The position numbers and the translations under genes are program-made. From Streptomyces sp. 1331.2 (GTDB lineage Bacteria > Actinomycetota > Actinomycetes > Streptomycetales > Streptomycetaceae), in NCBI RefSeq assembly GCF_900199205.1, contig NZ_OBMJ01000001.1, forward strand, positions 372,001 to 436,000: a DNA stretch of 64,000 nucleotides, given 5' to 3'. Position 1 is the stretch's first letter; every line of letters begins with the position of its first letter. The notes beneath the pieces are model-generated. The model worked only from the letters and a program-made list of their open reading frames with translations. It was not told the DNA's origin and did not search any database. This document shows, piece after piece, positions 24,903-33,262 of this stretch.

Positions 24903-26270
24903 CTATGGCTGGGCGGCGAGGAGCGCGGTACGGAAGACGAACCCGTTCCACGGCGTCCGCGGGTCGCGGCCGGTCGTCGCCGCCAGACGCCGCAGCCGGT
25001 AGCGGACGGTCTGCGGGTGGACGTGGAGGCGGGCCGCGGCCGCGGCGGCGCCGTCGGAGTACAGGACGGCGTCGAGGGTGCGCAGGGTCTCGGGCTCCTG
25101 GGTGAGGTGGCCCAGCACCGTGCCGGCCACCCGCGCGGGATCGGCGTCCGGGTGTCCGGTGACCAGGGCCACCACCTCCAGGTCGCCGCGGTCGAGCACC
25201 CGGCGCTCGGCGCGCACGAGGGCGGAGGCGTGCCGCACGCCGTGCGCGGCGAGGCGGTAGTCGCGCGGCGCGGTGGCGGCGGTGGCGCCGGTGAGCAGGG
25301 CGCCGGTGAGCCCGTGCCCGGTCATCAGGCGGTCCAGCTCCTGCGGGTCGACCGCCTTGACCAGGGCGACCCCGACGCCGTCCATCGTGGTGTGGATCGC
25401 GGCGAGTTCGCGGTCCGCGGCCTCCCCGGCGGCCCGCGCATCCAGGGCCGCGGCCACGACCGACGCCGCCCGCTCCGCGTCCTCGGCGGCCCCGGTCGGC
25501 GCGGCCGTCCCCGAGGGCCCGGCTGCCGAACCGGCCGGGTCGGCCACCACCAGGTCGAAGGACGGCGGCAGTTGGGCGTCGAGCTCGCGCAGGCGGGCAC
25601 GGAGGGTGCCGGTGTGGCTCTGCCGGCCGAGCAGCAGGTCGGTGAGGAGCCCGCGCAACGAGCGCTCACGGTCCTCGCTGAGGCTGCGCCCGGTCGACTC
25701 GTAGCCGTCGAAGATCGCCTCGGAGGACTGGTCGAGGACCGTCAGCCACACCCGGGCGAGCGCGGCGGTGTCGGCGGCGGAGAGGCCGTCGGCGAAGCCG
25801 TCGCCGATCCGTTCGAAGAACGCGAGCGCGGCGACCCGGTAGGCGCGCAGGACCGCCGCGAGCGGCCGGGCGTCGCGGGCCCGGACCGCGCCGACGCCGC
25901 GGAACATCCGCAGGTCACTGGGATCCAACTCGCCGTCCACGGACCACAGTTCGAGTACCCGGCGGAGCGTCCAGACGATGATCGAGCGGACCTCCGCCAG
26001 CTGGCGGGCGTCAAGGTTGGCGTAGGCCGGAATCTCCCGGGCGATGGCGGCCATGAACGAGTCGACCACGGCCGTCTCGTCCTTGAGGATCCGCGTCACG
26101 ACGCTCCGCCGGTCGCCCGCGGAGCCCTGTGCGGCGGAGCCCTGTGCGGCAGAGCCCTGTGCGGCAGAGCCCTGTGCAGCGGAACCCTGTGCAGCAGGAC
26201 CCTGTGCAGCGGGGCCCGACGCGGTCGACCGTGCGCCCTGTGCGTCCGGGACAGTCTTCTTTGTCACCAC
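24903..26270 (-). CDS. PucR/CdaR-type transcriptional regulator
   Basis: 455 residues. The C-terminus carries the PucR helix-turn-helix, VHPQTVRYRLRRLAATTGRD, with the conserved V-R-Y-R-L-R core. Before it is a GGDEF-like/CdaR middle domain, and an N-terminal RsbRD-like helical domain (about residues 65-190) with YSNCG-type Trp-rich helices. Residues 19-48 are AAQGS/AAQGP pentapeptide repeats from a 15-bp minisatellite. The start is GTG 26270 or GTG 26267; neither has a ribosome binding site, and the start lies inside a perfect 6-5-6 dyad, suggesting a leaderless, autoregulated transcript. It is divergent from an FAD dehydrogenase gene, its most likely target. PucR-family proteins usually activate catabolic genes. 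Confidence 0.85.
   Translation of the reverse strand: MVTKKTVPDAQGARSTASGPAAQGPAAQGSAAQGSAAQGSAAQGSAAQGSAGDRRSVVTRILKDETAVVDSFMAAIAREIPAYANLDARQLAEVRSIIVWTLRRVLELWSVDGELDPSDLRMFRGVGAVRARDARPLAAVLRAYRVAALAFFERIGDGFADGLSAADTAALARVWLTVLDQSSEAIFDGYESTGRSLSEDRERSLRGLLTDLLLGRQSHTGTLRARLRELDAQLPPSFDLVVADPAGSAAGPSGTAAPTGAAEDAERAASVVAAALDARAAGEAADRELAAIHTTMDGVGVALVKAVDPQELDRLMTGHGLTGALLTGATAATAPRDYRLAAHGVRHASALVRAERRVLDRGDLEVVALVTGHPDADPARVAGTVLGHLTQEPETLRTLDAVLYSDGAAAAAARLHVHPQTVRYRLRRLAATTGRDPRTPWNGFVFRTALLAAQP
26121..26210 (-). repeat. 15-bp minisatellite in the PucR N-terminus
   Basis: Six consecutive 15-base units of the form GGAGCCCTGTGCGGC (plus strand), with gradual decay to the right. In frame they encode AAQGS/AAQGP pentapeptides on the minus strand. 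Length polymorphism between strains would be expected. Confidence 0.85.
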
Positions 26271-26277
26271 CTGACAA
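26261..26277. promoter_or_regulatory. Dyad over the PucR start codon
   Basis: TTGTCA (26261-26266) and TGACAA (26272-26277) form a perfect inverted repeat with a 5-bp spacer, overlapping the pucR-type start codon and lying 92 bp before the divergent FAD dehydrogenase. It is placed well for autoregulation. Confidence 0.45.
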
Positions 26278-26368
26278 GGCTAGTCCCGCCCCGCCCGCCC
26301 GGCGCGCCACCATGGGGCGGCGGAGCCGTCGCGACCGCGCGACGGCGGTGGCCCTGCGGGAGAGCCGA

Positions 26369-28099
26369 ATGACGTTCCAGCCCGATGTCATCGTGGTCGG
26401 GGCCGGTCTCGCCGGCCTGGTGGCGACCCACGAGCTGGCGAAGGCCGGCAAGCGGGTGCTGGTCGTCGAACAGGAGAACCGGCGGAACCTGGGCGGGCAG
26501 GCGTTCTGGTCCCTCGGCGGCCTCTTCTTCGTCGACAGCCCCGAGCAGCGCCGGGCCGGGATCCGGGACTCGCTGGAGCTGGCCCGGCAGGACTGGTTCG
26601 GTTCGGCGGCCTTCGACCGGCCGCACGACGAGGACCTCTGGGGCCGTCGCTGGGCCGAGGCGTACGTGGCGTGGGCGGCCGGCGGCAAGCGCCGGTACCT
26701 GCGCGAGCTCGGCCACCGGGTGGTGCCGCTGGTGGGGTGGGCCGAGCGTGGTGGCGGCTCGGCCACCGGCCACGGCAACTCGGTGCCGCGCTTCCACATC
26801 ACCTGGGGCACCGGGCCCGGGGTGGTGGAGGCCTTCGCCCGCCCGGTGCTGCGGGCGGAGCGGAGCGGGCTGGTGCGGTTCGCCTTCCGGCACCGGGTGG
26901 ACGGGCTGCTGACCGAGCGGGGCGCCGTGGTCGGCATCCGGGGCGCGGTGCTGGTGCCGGACGACTCCGAGCGCGGGCGGCCGTCCTCACGCGAGGAGGT
27001 CGGGCTGTTCGAGGAGCGGGCGGCAGCGGTGGTGGTGACCTCCGGGGGCATCGGGCACAACCACGCGCTGATGCGCGCCAACTGGCCGACCGAGCGGATC
27101 GGCCCGGCCCCGCGGCACCTGATCTCGGGTGTCCCGGCGCACGTCGACGGCCGGATGCTCGCCATCACCGAGGAGGCCGGCGGACGCGTCGTCAACCGCG
27201 ACCGGATGTGGGCCTACACCGAGGGAGTCCACAACTGGGATCCGGTCTGGCCGGACCACGCGATCCGGATCCTGCCGGGGCCGTCCTCGCTCTGGTTCGA
27301 CGCCGACGGGCGCCGGCTGACCGGCGCCTCCGGCGTGCCGGGCGCGGACTCGATCGGCGCGATGAAGCAGATCCTGGCCACCGGTCACGACTACTCGTGG
27401 TTCATCCTGACCCAGTCGATCATCGAGAAGGAGTTCGCCCTCTCCGGCTCCGAGCAGAACCCCGACCTGACCGGCCGTGACCTCCGCTTCGCGCTGAAGA
27501 GCCGGCTCGCCAAGGGCGCCCCCGCCCCGGTGGAGCGGTTCAAGCAGTACGGCGAGGACTTCGTCGTCGCCCGGACCCTCCCGGAGCTGGTCGCGGCCAT
27601 GAACACGATCGCCCGCGGCCCGAAGCTCGACGCCGCCGACATCGAGCGCCAGATCCTCGCCCGCGACCGCGAACTGGCGAACGGGTTCACCAAGGACGTG
27701 CAGGTGATGGCGATCCACAACGCCCGCAGGTCGCTGACCGACCGGATCGCCCGGGTCGCCAAACCCCACCGGATCCTGGACCCGGCGCACGGCCCGCTCA
27801 TCGGCGTCCGCCTCAACATCCTGTCCCGCAAGACCCTCGGCGGCCTGCAGACCGACCTGGACTCCCGGGTCCTCGGCGCCGACGGCACCCCGGTCCCCGG
27901 GCTCTACGCGGCCGGCGAGGTGGCGGGCTTCGGCGGCGGCGGGGTCCACGGCTACAACGCCCTGGAGGGCACCTTCCTCGGCGGCTGCATCTTCTCGGGC
28001 CGAGCGGCGGGCCTGGCCCTCGGGCGGGTGCCGCGTGCTCCCCGCACCGCCTCCGACATTTCGGTTATCGAGCCGCCCGCCGACGGTCTCCCGTTGTAG
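26369..28099 (+). CDS. FAD-binding dehydrogenase (COG3573/KstD-like)
   Basis: 576 residues from ATG 26369, with GGGAGAG at -11. The N-terminal FAD site is DVIVVGAGLAGLVATHELA, followed by VVEQENRRNLGGQAFWSLGG, a stretch strongly conserved in the COG3573 predicted dehydrogenases. The C-terminus closes the FAD site with LYAAGEVAGFGGGGVHGYNA and LEGTFLGGCIFSGRAAG. The family is related to fumarate reductase flavoproteins and 3-ketosteroid delta1-dehydrogenases, but the true substrate of this subgroup is not established. It has no signal peptide, so it is cytoplasmic or peripherally membrane-bound. It is divergent from the PucR gene, which is the best candidate regulator. Confidence 0.88.
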   Translation: MTFQPDVIVVGAGLAGLVATHELAKAGKRVLVVEQENRRNLGGQAFWSLGGLFFVDSPEQRRAGIRDSLELARQDWFGSAAFDRPHDEDLWGRRWAEAYVAWAAGGKRRYLRELGHRVVPLVGWAERGGGSATGHGNSVPRFHITWGTGPGVVEAFARPVLRAERSGLVRFAFRHRVDGLLTERGAVVGIRGAVLVPDDSERGRPSSREEVGLFEERAAAVVVTSGGIGHNHALMRANWPTERIGPAPRHLISGVPAHVDGRMLAITEEAGGRVVNRDRMWAYTEGVHNWDPVWPDHAIRILPGPSSLWFDADGRRLTGASGVPGADSIGAMKQILATGHDYSWFILTQSIIEKEFALSGSEQNPDLTGRDLRFALKSRLAKGAPAPVERFKQYGEDFVVARTLPELVAAMNTIARGPKLDAADIERQILARDRELANGFTKDVQVMAIHNARRSLTDRIARVAKPHRILDPAHGPLIGVRLNILSRKTLGGLQTDLDSRVLGADGTPVPGLYAAGEVAGFGGGGVHGYNALEGTFLGGCIFSGRAAGLALGRVPRAPRTASDISVIEPPADGLPL

Positions 28100-28164
28100 T
28101 GAGCCGAATCCCTCGGCCCGGCCGGCGCCGCCTCGGGGCGCGCCCGCGACGGAAGGACCTGCCC

Positions 28165-29106
28165 ATGACCGCTTCCCCCGCCCGTCCGTTCCGCCGGGGC
28201 TGGCTGCTCGCGTCCTGCCTGCCGGTGCTGCTCGTCCTCGGGATGGCGGCCTCCGTTCCGTCCGTCTCCCCCGCTCCGGCGAGCGGCGGAACGCCGGGGA
28301 CAGCAGGGGCAGCGGGGGCAGCAGGGACGGCGGGGATGGCGGGGATGCCCGGGATGGCGCCCGGCACGGCGGGCGCCCTGCAGAGCCCCGGGCGCGGCCT
28401 CGCCGCCGAGCAGGACGGCTACCGCCTGGACACCGCCACCACCGAGCTGCCCGCCGGGCGTCCGTCGGCCTTCAGGTTCACCGTCGCCGGCCCGGACGGC
28501 GCACCCGTCACCGACTTCGCCGTCCACCAGACCAAGAAGCTGCACTTCTACGCGATCCGCACCGATCTCACCGGCTTCCAGCACCTCCACCCGGACCCGG
28601 CCGAGGACGGCAGCTGGACCGCGGACCTCGCCGCCCTCACCCCCGGCAGCTGGCGGCTGTACGCCGACTTCGTCCCCGCCACCGGCCCGCACGCCGCCGA
28701 ACTCGTCCTCAGCCGCACCGTCACCGTGCCCGGCGACTCCACCCCGGTGCCGCTGCCCGCCCCGGCCGACACCACCACCGTCGACGGCTACACCGTCGCC
28801 CTGCACGCCCAACCGATGGCCGGGGCACACCAGTTGGTCGCGACCATCAGCCGGGACGGCCGACCGGTCACCGACCTCCAGCCGTACCTGGACAGCTACG
28901 CCCACCTCAGCGCCTTCCACGAGGGCGACCAGGCGCTCGCCCACCTCCACCCGGCGGACGCCGTCCACGGCGACCACGGCGGCCCCACCCTGACCTTCCA
29001 GGCCCTCCTCCCGGAGCCGGGCAACTGGCGGGTCCTCCTGCAGTTCCAGACCGCCGGAAGGCTGCACACCGCCGAACTCACCCTGCCCGTCGACCGGCTC
29101 GGGTGA
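28165..29106 (+). CDS. Secreted Met/His-rich protein, possibly metal-binding
   Basis: 313 residues from ATG 28165 (GGAAGGA at -9). The N-terminus (FRRGWLLASCLPVLLVLGMA) is a signal peptide or anchor. A low-complexity Gly/Ala/Met stretch follows (AGMAGMPGMAPG). The folded part has two related beta-sandwich-like halves, each with an HLHP motif: LTGFQHLHPDP and ALAHLHPADAVHGDHGG. The LHFYAIRTDLTGFQHLHP pattern occurs in proteins linked to heavy-metal-associated domains, and Met plus His clusters are typical of extracellular copper-binding proteins; a copper role is inference only. It lies 65 bp after the FAD dehydrogenase and is convergent with the cytochrome b gene. Confidence 0.65.
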   Translation: MTASPARPFRRGWLLASCLPVLLVLGMAASVPSVSPAPASGGTPGTAGAAGAAGTAGMAGMPGMAPGTAGALQSPGRGLAAEQDGYRLDTATTELPAGRPSAFRFTVAGPDGAPVTDFAVHQTKKLHFYAIRTDLTGFQHLHPDPAEDGSWTADLAALTPGSWRLYADFVPATGPHAAELVLSRTVTVPGDSTPVPLPAPADTTTVDGYTVALHAQPMAGAHQLVATISRDGRPVTDLQPYLDSYAHLSAFHEGDQALAHLHPADAVHGDHGGPTLTFQALLPEPGNWRVLLQFQTAGRLHTAELTLPVDRLG

Positions 29107-29136
29107 CGGCACCGCACCGAGGCAGGGCCGGGGGAC

Positions 29137-29745
29137 CTACTCCGGGTCGGCCGGCCGCCAGTGCGGGTGCTCGCGCTCGGCCCAGCGGCGTTCCACCAGC
29201 CCGGTCCGCATGCCCAGCCGCGACTCCGGGTCCAGCCAAGCCATCCGGACGTGCCCGGCGACCACGACGGCGATGGCGGCGGCCAGCCAGTCGTGCACGA
29301 AGGTCGCGCCGGTCCGCCAGGACGCCGGGGCGAGGTGGGTGAGCCACATCAGCAGCCCGCTGCCGACGATCACCAGCATCGACCCGAGGGTCCACTGCGC
29401 GTACAGCTTCTGGCCCGCGTTGAACTTCCCGGCGGGCCGGTGCGCCGCCCTGGTCCGGACGGCCCGCAGCCATTGCCAGTCGGTCGGGGTGAAGCGGCTG
29501 AGCCGGGCGAGGTCGGCCCGCAGGGCACGGAAGGCGAGGCCGAGCAGCAGCGGTACGGGCAGGGCCAGGCCGCACCACACGTGCACGGTCACCACCAGCG
29601 GCCGGTTGCCGACCAGTTCGGCGAGCGGGGCGAGGTAGAGGCAGCCGGCCGTGGCCAGGCAGACGCCCATCAGCGCGGCCGTCACCCGGTGGACCCACCG
29701 CTCGGCGCGGGTGAAGCGCGGGACCAGCTCAGTTCGTCGGTTCAT
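29137..29745 (-). CDS. Four-helix cytochrome b-type membrane subunit
   Basis: 202 residues from ATG 29745, which overlaps the 3' end of the upstream molybdenum-enzyme gene by 17 bp; an in-frame GTG or ATG further up would overlap much more. Four hydrophobic helices are clear: HRVTAALMGVCLATAGCLYL, VTVHVWCGLALPVPLLLGL, WTLGSMLVIVGSGLLMWL, and WLAAAIAVVVAGHVRMAWL. His residues sit in or near helices 1, 2 and 4 (HRV, VHVW, FVHDW, GHVRM), matching the two-haem ligand pattern of formate dehydrogenase gamma / Ni-Fe hydrogenase cytochrome b proteins. With the molybdopterin enzyme next door it should feed electrons to or from the membrane quinone pool, as MsrQ does for MsrP. Confidence 0.8.
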   Translation of the reverse strand: MNRRTELVPRFTRAERWVHRVTAALMGVCLATAGCLYLAPLAELVGNRPLVVTVHVWCGLALPVPLLLGLAFRALRADLARLSRFTPTDWQWLRAVRTRAAHRPAGKFNAGQKLYAQWTLGSMLVIVGSGLLMWLTHLAPASWRTGATFVHDWLAAAIAVVVAGHVRMAWLDPESRLGMRTGLVERRWAEREHPHWRPADPE

Positions 29746-30460
29746 CACTTCGCCCGTTCGACCGGCCGACCCAGGCGTCGACGTCATAACCGTTCCGTTC
29801 CCAGTAGCCCGGCTCGACCGAGCCGGTCACCGTGATGCCCGAGAGCCACTTCGCGGACTTGTAGAAGTACATCGGCGCGACGTACAGCCGCACCGGCCCG
29901 CCGTGGTCGTGCGTGATCGGGGCGTCCTGCATGCGCAACGCGACCAGCACGTCGTCCCGCCGGGCCTGCTCCAGGGTGAGGCTCTCGGTGTACGCGCCGT
30001 CGAAGCAGCTGAAGCGCACGGCCTTCGCCTCCGGCGCCACCCCGGCGGCGTCCAGCAGGTGCGCCAGCGGCACCCCCTCGAAGGGCGTGTGCGGCACCCG
30101 CCACCCGGTGACGCACTGGACGTCCTTGACCAGCCGCCGCTGCGGCATCGCCTGGAGGTCGGCCAGCCGGTGCGTCGCGGGGCGCCGGACCAGGCCGTCG
30201 ACGGTCAGCGTGTAGGTCCCCGCGTCCCGTTCGGGGACGGAGGTCACCACCGAGTAGTACCGGAAGCCGTTGTTCCCGGGCAGCAGCCCGCTCAGGCCGC
30301 TCGGATCGCGCTCCGCCAGGGCCGACTCCGCCCGCTGCAGGTACGGTCCGGCCGCCACCCCGATCGCCCCGAGGCCGAGCAGGCCGAGCACCACCCGCCG
30401 CCCGACCGGGGTGCCCCGGCTCTCGTCCGCTGCGCCGTCGCCCTGAGGTGTTCTGTCCAC
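29729..30460 (-). CDS. Sulfite oxidase-family molybdopterin oxidoreductase (MsrP-like)
   Basis: 243 residues from GTG 30460. The N-terminal GRRVVLGLLGLGAIGVAAG is a twin-arginine-type export signal or anchor. The Oxidored_molyb domain covers most of the protein: LTVDGLVRRPATHRLADL, then the Mo-ligating Cys in VQCVTGWRVPHTPFEG, FSCFDGAYTESL, DHGGPVRLYVAPMYFYKS and WLSGITV. It lacks the dimerisation domain of eukaryotic sulfite oxidase, as in MsrP/YedY. It overlaps the cytochrome b gene and should function with it outside the membrane, plausibly reducing oxidised methionine or another S-/N-oxide. The Met-rich secreted protein beyond the cytochrome gene would be a natural substrate; this is speculation. 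Confidence 0.85.
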   Translation of the reverse strand: MDRTPQGDGAADESRGTPVGRRVVLGLLGLGAIGVAAGPYLQRAESALAERDPSGLSGLLPGNNGFRYYSVVTSVPERDAGTYTLTVDGLVRRPATHRLADLQAMPQRRLVKDVQCVTGWRVPHTPFEGVPLAHLLDAAGVAPEAKAVRFSCFDGAYTESLTLEQARRDDVLVALRMQDAPITHDHGGPVRLYVAPMYFYKSAKWLSGITVTGSVEPGYWERNGYDVDAWVGRSNGRSDEPTN

Positions 30461-30533
30461 CCGACGATTCGAGCAGGTCGACCCGGGTGATGGCCAGGGC
30501 CGGCCCCCTCCCGTAAGGCTTTCGTCATCAGGG

Positions 30534-30935
30534 TCAGCCGCGGCCCAGGACGCGGTCGACGGCGATCTCGATGACCACCCGGTCCGGGTTGACCCGCGGC
30601 GGGCGGTAGCGCTCGGCGTAGCGGCGCTCCGCCTCGGCGACCTGCTCGGGCTCGTCGCGGACGACCGCGACGCCCTCCAGGGTCGCCCAGCGCGCCCGGT
30701 CGACCTGGCAGACCGCGACCCGCATGCCCTCCGGCCCGGCCGCGGCGACGTTGCGCGCCTTGCGGCTGGTGCGGCTGGTGATGACCCGGGCGGTTCCCGT
30801 CTCCGGCTCGAAGGTCACACCGACCGGCACCACGTGCGGGGTGCCGTCCGGACGGCTGGTGGTCAGCGTGGAGATGTGCCGCTCGCGCCAGAAGGCGAGC
30901 ATGGCGTCGTCGAGGTCGCGCGGGTCATGGGCCAT
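30534..30935 (-). CDS. PPOX-class F420/FMN-dependent oxidoreductase
   Basis: 133 residues, the usual size for the split-barrel flavin/deazaflavin reductases of the TIGR03618/PF01243 group. Recognisable motifs are LAFWRERHISTLTTSRPDG, TPHVVPVGVTFEPETG, and ITSRTSRKARNVAAAG, which place the cofactor-binding strand-loop-strand. The C-terminal GRxRWATLEGVAVVRDE-like stretch is typical. F420 rather than FMN is likely because the Arg/Lys pattern RTSRKARN matches actinobacterial F420 users. Substrate unknown. It stands alone between the molybdenum gene (73 bp away) and a strong terminator for the mscR operon. Confidence 0.85.
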   Translation of the reverse strand: MAHDPRDLDDAMLAFWRERHISTLTTSRPDGTPHVVPVGVTFEPETGTARVITSRTSRKARNVAAAGPEGMRVAVCQVDRARWATLEGVAVVRDEPEQVAEAERRYAERYRPPRVNPDRVVIEIAVDRVLGRG

Positions 30936-30946
30936 GATCGCGATCG

Positions 30947-30984
30947 TACGGCCCCCGGGAAACGGTCGGTCCCCGGGGGCCGTA
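30947..30984. terminator. Terminator of the mscR operon
   Basis: Perfect 13-bp arms (30947-30959, TACGGCCCCCGGG, and 30972-30984) with a 12-nt loop, 15 bp past the stop of the metallohydrolase gene. One of the strongest hairpins in the window. Confidence 0.75.
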
Positions 30985-30998
30985 GGGCGTGCGGACGG

Positions 30999-31643
30999 TC
31001 AGTGCCCGCGCGCGATCCACTCCGGCAGGGCGGGGGCCTCGGCGCCGATGGTGGTCGGGTCGCCGTGGCCGGTGCGCACCACCGTCTCGGCCGGGAGCGT
31101 CAGCAGGCGCTCGCGGATCGAGTCGATGATGGTCGGGAAGTGCGAGAAGGACCGGCCGGTCGCGCCCGGGCCGCCGTGGAACAGGGTGTCCCCGGTGAAG
31201 ACGGTGCCCAGCGCGGGCGCGTACAGGCAGACCGCGCCCGGCGCGTGGCCCGGGGTGTGCAGGACGGTCAGCTCGATGCCGGCCACCTCGATCCGCTGCC
31301 CGTCGGCCAGTTCGCCGTCCGGAAGGCGCTCGGGGTGGGTGAGCTTCCACAGCGGCAGGTCGTCCGGGTGCAGCAGGATCGGCGCACCGGTCCGGGCGGC
31401 GAGGGCCGGGGCCGCGTCGATGTGGTCGTTGTGCGCGTGGGTGGAGACGATCGCCCACAGCCGCCGGCCGCCGAGCGCGGCCTCGATGGCCTCGGCGTCG
31501 TGCGCGGCGTCGATCACCACCGCCTCCTCGTCGTCGCCGACGATCCAGACGTTGTTCTCCACCTCCCAGCTGCCGCCGTCGAGTTCGAAGGTCCCGGCGG
31601 TCACCAGCCGGTCGACCCGGGCGTTCGTGCCGTGCCCGCTCAC
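30999..31643 (-). CDS. MBL-fold metallohydrolase downstream of mscR
   Basis: 214 residues from GTG 31643, whose start overlaps the mscR stop as GTGA (31640-31643), so translation is coupled. The metal site is complete: THAHNDHID (HxHxDH), [20 protein letters not shown], and a late GHGDPTTIG His. This gene pair is conserved in mycothiol-producing actinobacteria (for example next to the Mycobacterium tuberculosis mscR), where the hydrolase is thought to cleave S-formylmycothiol or a related thioester. The sequence itself shows only a glyoxalase II-like metallohydrolase. It is the last gene of the operon, followed by a strong hairpin. Confidence 0.9.
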   Translation of the reverse strand: MSGHGTNARVDRLVTAGTFELDGGSWEVENNVWIVGDDEEAVVIDAAHDAEAIEAALGGRRLWAIVSTHAHNDHIDAAPALAARTGAPILLHPDDLPLWKLTHPERLPDGELADGQRIEVAGIELTVLHTPGHAPGAVCLYAPALGTVFTGDTLFHGGPGATGRSFSHFPTIIDSIRERLLTLPAETVVRTGHGDPTTIGAEAPALPEWIARGH

Positions 31644-32725
31644 AGGATCACCACCGAACGCAGGACGTCGCCCTGGTGCATCCGCTCGAAGGCCTGCTCC
31701 ACCGCGTCGAGTTCGATGGTCTCGCTGACGAAGGCGCGCAGGTCCACGCGGCCCTGGAGGTAGAGGTCGATCAGCATCGGGAAGTCCCGCGAGGGCAGGC
31801 AGTCGCCGTACCAGGAGGACTTGAGGGCGCCGCCGCGGCCGAAGACGTCGAGCAGCGGGAGCTCCAGCGTCATCTCCGGGGTGGGCACGCCGACCAGGAC
31901 GACGGTGCCGGCCAGGTCGCGGGCGTAGAAGGCCTGCTTGTAGGTCTCGGGCCGGCCGACCGCCTCGACGACCACGTCCGCGCCGTTGCCGCCGGTCAGC
32001 TCGCGGATCGCCTCGACCGGGTCGGTGGTGCGGGAGTTGACGGTGTGGGTGGCGCCGAGCGTGCGGGCGGTCTCCAGCTTGCGGTCGTCGATGTCCACGG
32101 CGATGATCTTCGCCGCGCCCGCCAGCCGGGAGCCCAGCACGGCTGCGCCGCCGACGCCGCCGCAGCCGATGACCGCGACCGAGTCGCCGCGGCCGACGTT
32201 GCCGGTGTTGATCGCGGCGCCGATGCCCGCCATCACGCCGCAGCCCAGCAGCCCGGCGACGGCCGGCTCGGCGGCCGGGTCGACCTTGGTGCACTGGCCG
32301 GCCGCGACCAGGGTCTTCTCGGCGAAGGCGCCGATGCCCAGGGCCGGGGACAGTTCGGTGCCGTCGAGCAGCGTCATCTTCTGCTTGGCGTTGTGGGTGT
32401 CGAAGCAGTACTGCGGGCGCCCGCGCCGACAGGACCGGCACTGGCCGCACACCGCACGCCAGTTGAGGACCACGAAGTCGCCGGGCGCGACCTCGGTGAC
32501 GCCCTCGCCGACCGTCTCCACGATGCCCGCGGCCTCGTGGCCGAGCAGGAACGGGAACTCGTCGTTGATGCCGCCCTCGCGGTAGTGCAGGTCGGTGTGG
32601 CAGACGCCGCAAGCCTGGATCCTGACCACCGCCTCGCCCGGGCCCGGGTCCGGCACCACGATCGTGGTCACCTCCACGGGCGCGCCCTTGGCGCGCGCGA
32701 TGACTGCCTTGACCTGCTGGGGCAT
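31640..32725 (-). CDS. mscR: S-(hydroxymethyl)mycothiol dehydrogenase
   Basis: 361 residues from ATG 32725, with GGAGGTGG at -9. Zinc-dependent class III alcohol dehydrogenase: catalytic zinc region [29 protein letters not shown], structural zinc [15 protein letters not shown], and the NAD(H)-binding [15 protein letters not shown] with DID as the acidic NAD-selecting element. The length and the opening [17 protein letters not shown] match mycothiol-dependent formaldehyde dehydrogenase, which also reduces S-nitrosomycothiol. The enzyme oxidises the formaldehyde-mycothiol adduct to S-formylmycothiol; the coupled metallohydrolase probably releases formate. This is the best biochemical sign that the host makes mycothiol. 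Confidence 0.93.
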   Translation of the reverse strand: MPQQVKAVIARAKGAPVEVTTIVVPDPGPGEAVVRIQACGVCHTDLHYREGGINDEFPFLLGHEAAGIVETVGEGVTEVAPGDFVVLNWRAVCGQCRSCRRGRPQYCFDTHNAKQKMTLLDGTELSPALGIGAFAEKTLVAAGQCTKVDPAAEPAVAGLLGCGVMAGIGAAINTGNVGRGDSVAVIGCGGVGGAAVLGSRLAGAAKIIAVDIDDRKLETARTLGATHTVNSRTTDPVEAIRELTGGNGADVVVEAVGRPETYKQAFYARDLAGTVVLVGVPTPEMTLELPLLDVFGRGGALKSSWYGDCLPSRDFPMLIDLYLQGRVDLRAFVSETIELDAVEQAFERMHQGDVLRSVVIL

Positions 32726-33262
32726 CCGATTCCACCTCCGTCGGCCGGTGCGCCTGTGCACCGGCGTGACCTGCGACAAAACGACTGCAGAAGCACTGCC
32801 CACGAAGCGTAGCGCCCACCTCACGGACACTCACCCGGCAGCCGCGGTGCGGTCCTCGCAGCGACGCCCGAGCGGTCCCGGCGCGGCCCTGGAACCGGGG
32901 GCGCACGGGCGGCGCCGAGCGCTCGTCGGCACGCCTCGAAGTGCCCGGAAAGCACCGGTGTTGGCTGGAACTGCCGCAGACGGGCGCCCCGCGGCCCACG
33001 TACGGTCGTAGCAGAAGCGGTTCACGCGACCACGCTCAGCACTCCTGCCCCACCCGGTGACGCGCCACCGCGCGGCGCCCGTGCCCGGCGCGCACCGACC
33101 GTACGCCCGCGCACATTTCGCGCCACTCCGCAGCAGACGCCCGACCCCGCCCCGGCCGTGTCGAGCCGCCGGCCGGCCGCACCCACCCGTCCCCGCACCA
33201 ATCCCGGATCCACCCCCCGTCGGGCCGCCCCCGCGGCCCCCGCCCTGGAGTCTGGAGTACGG
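32726..33262. other. Long divergent intergenic region (mscR / P450)
   Basis: No convincing gene is seen in these 537 bp. Features: a 7-bp inverted repeat in the mscR leader (32745-32764), an AT-rich island near 32770-32790 (GACAAAACGACTGCAG), and a late TGGAGTCTGGAG that supplies the P450 ribosome binding site. Everything from 33030 on is unusually rich in C/CG-poor-purine repeats and looks like untranslated leader. Confidence 0.5.
32745..32764. promoter_or_regulatory. Inverted repeat in the mscR leader
   Basis: CCGGTGC (32745-32751) and GCACCGG (32758-32764) are a perfect dyad with a 6-bp spacer, 20-40 bp upstream of the mscR start and just before its ribosome binding site. It may be an operator or leader hairpin. 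Confidence 0.35.

Noticed and set aside
26121..26210. Possible CRISPR array
   Set aside because: Units are contiguous with no unique spacers and are coding.
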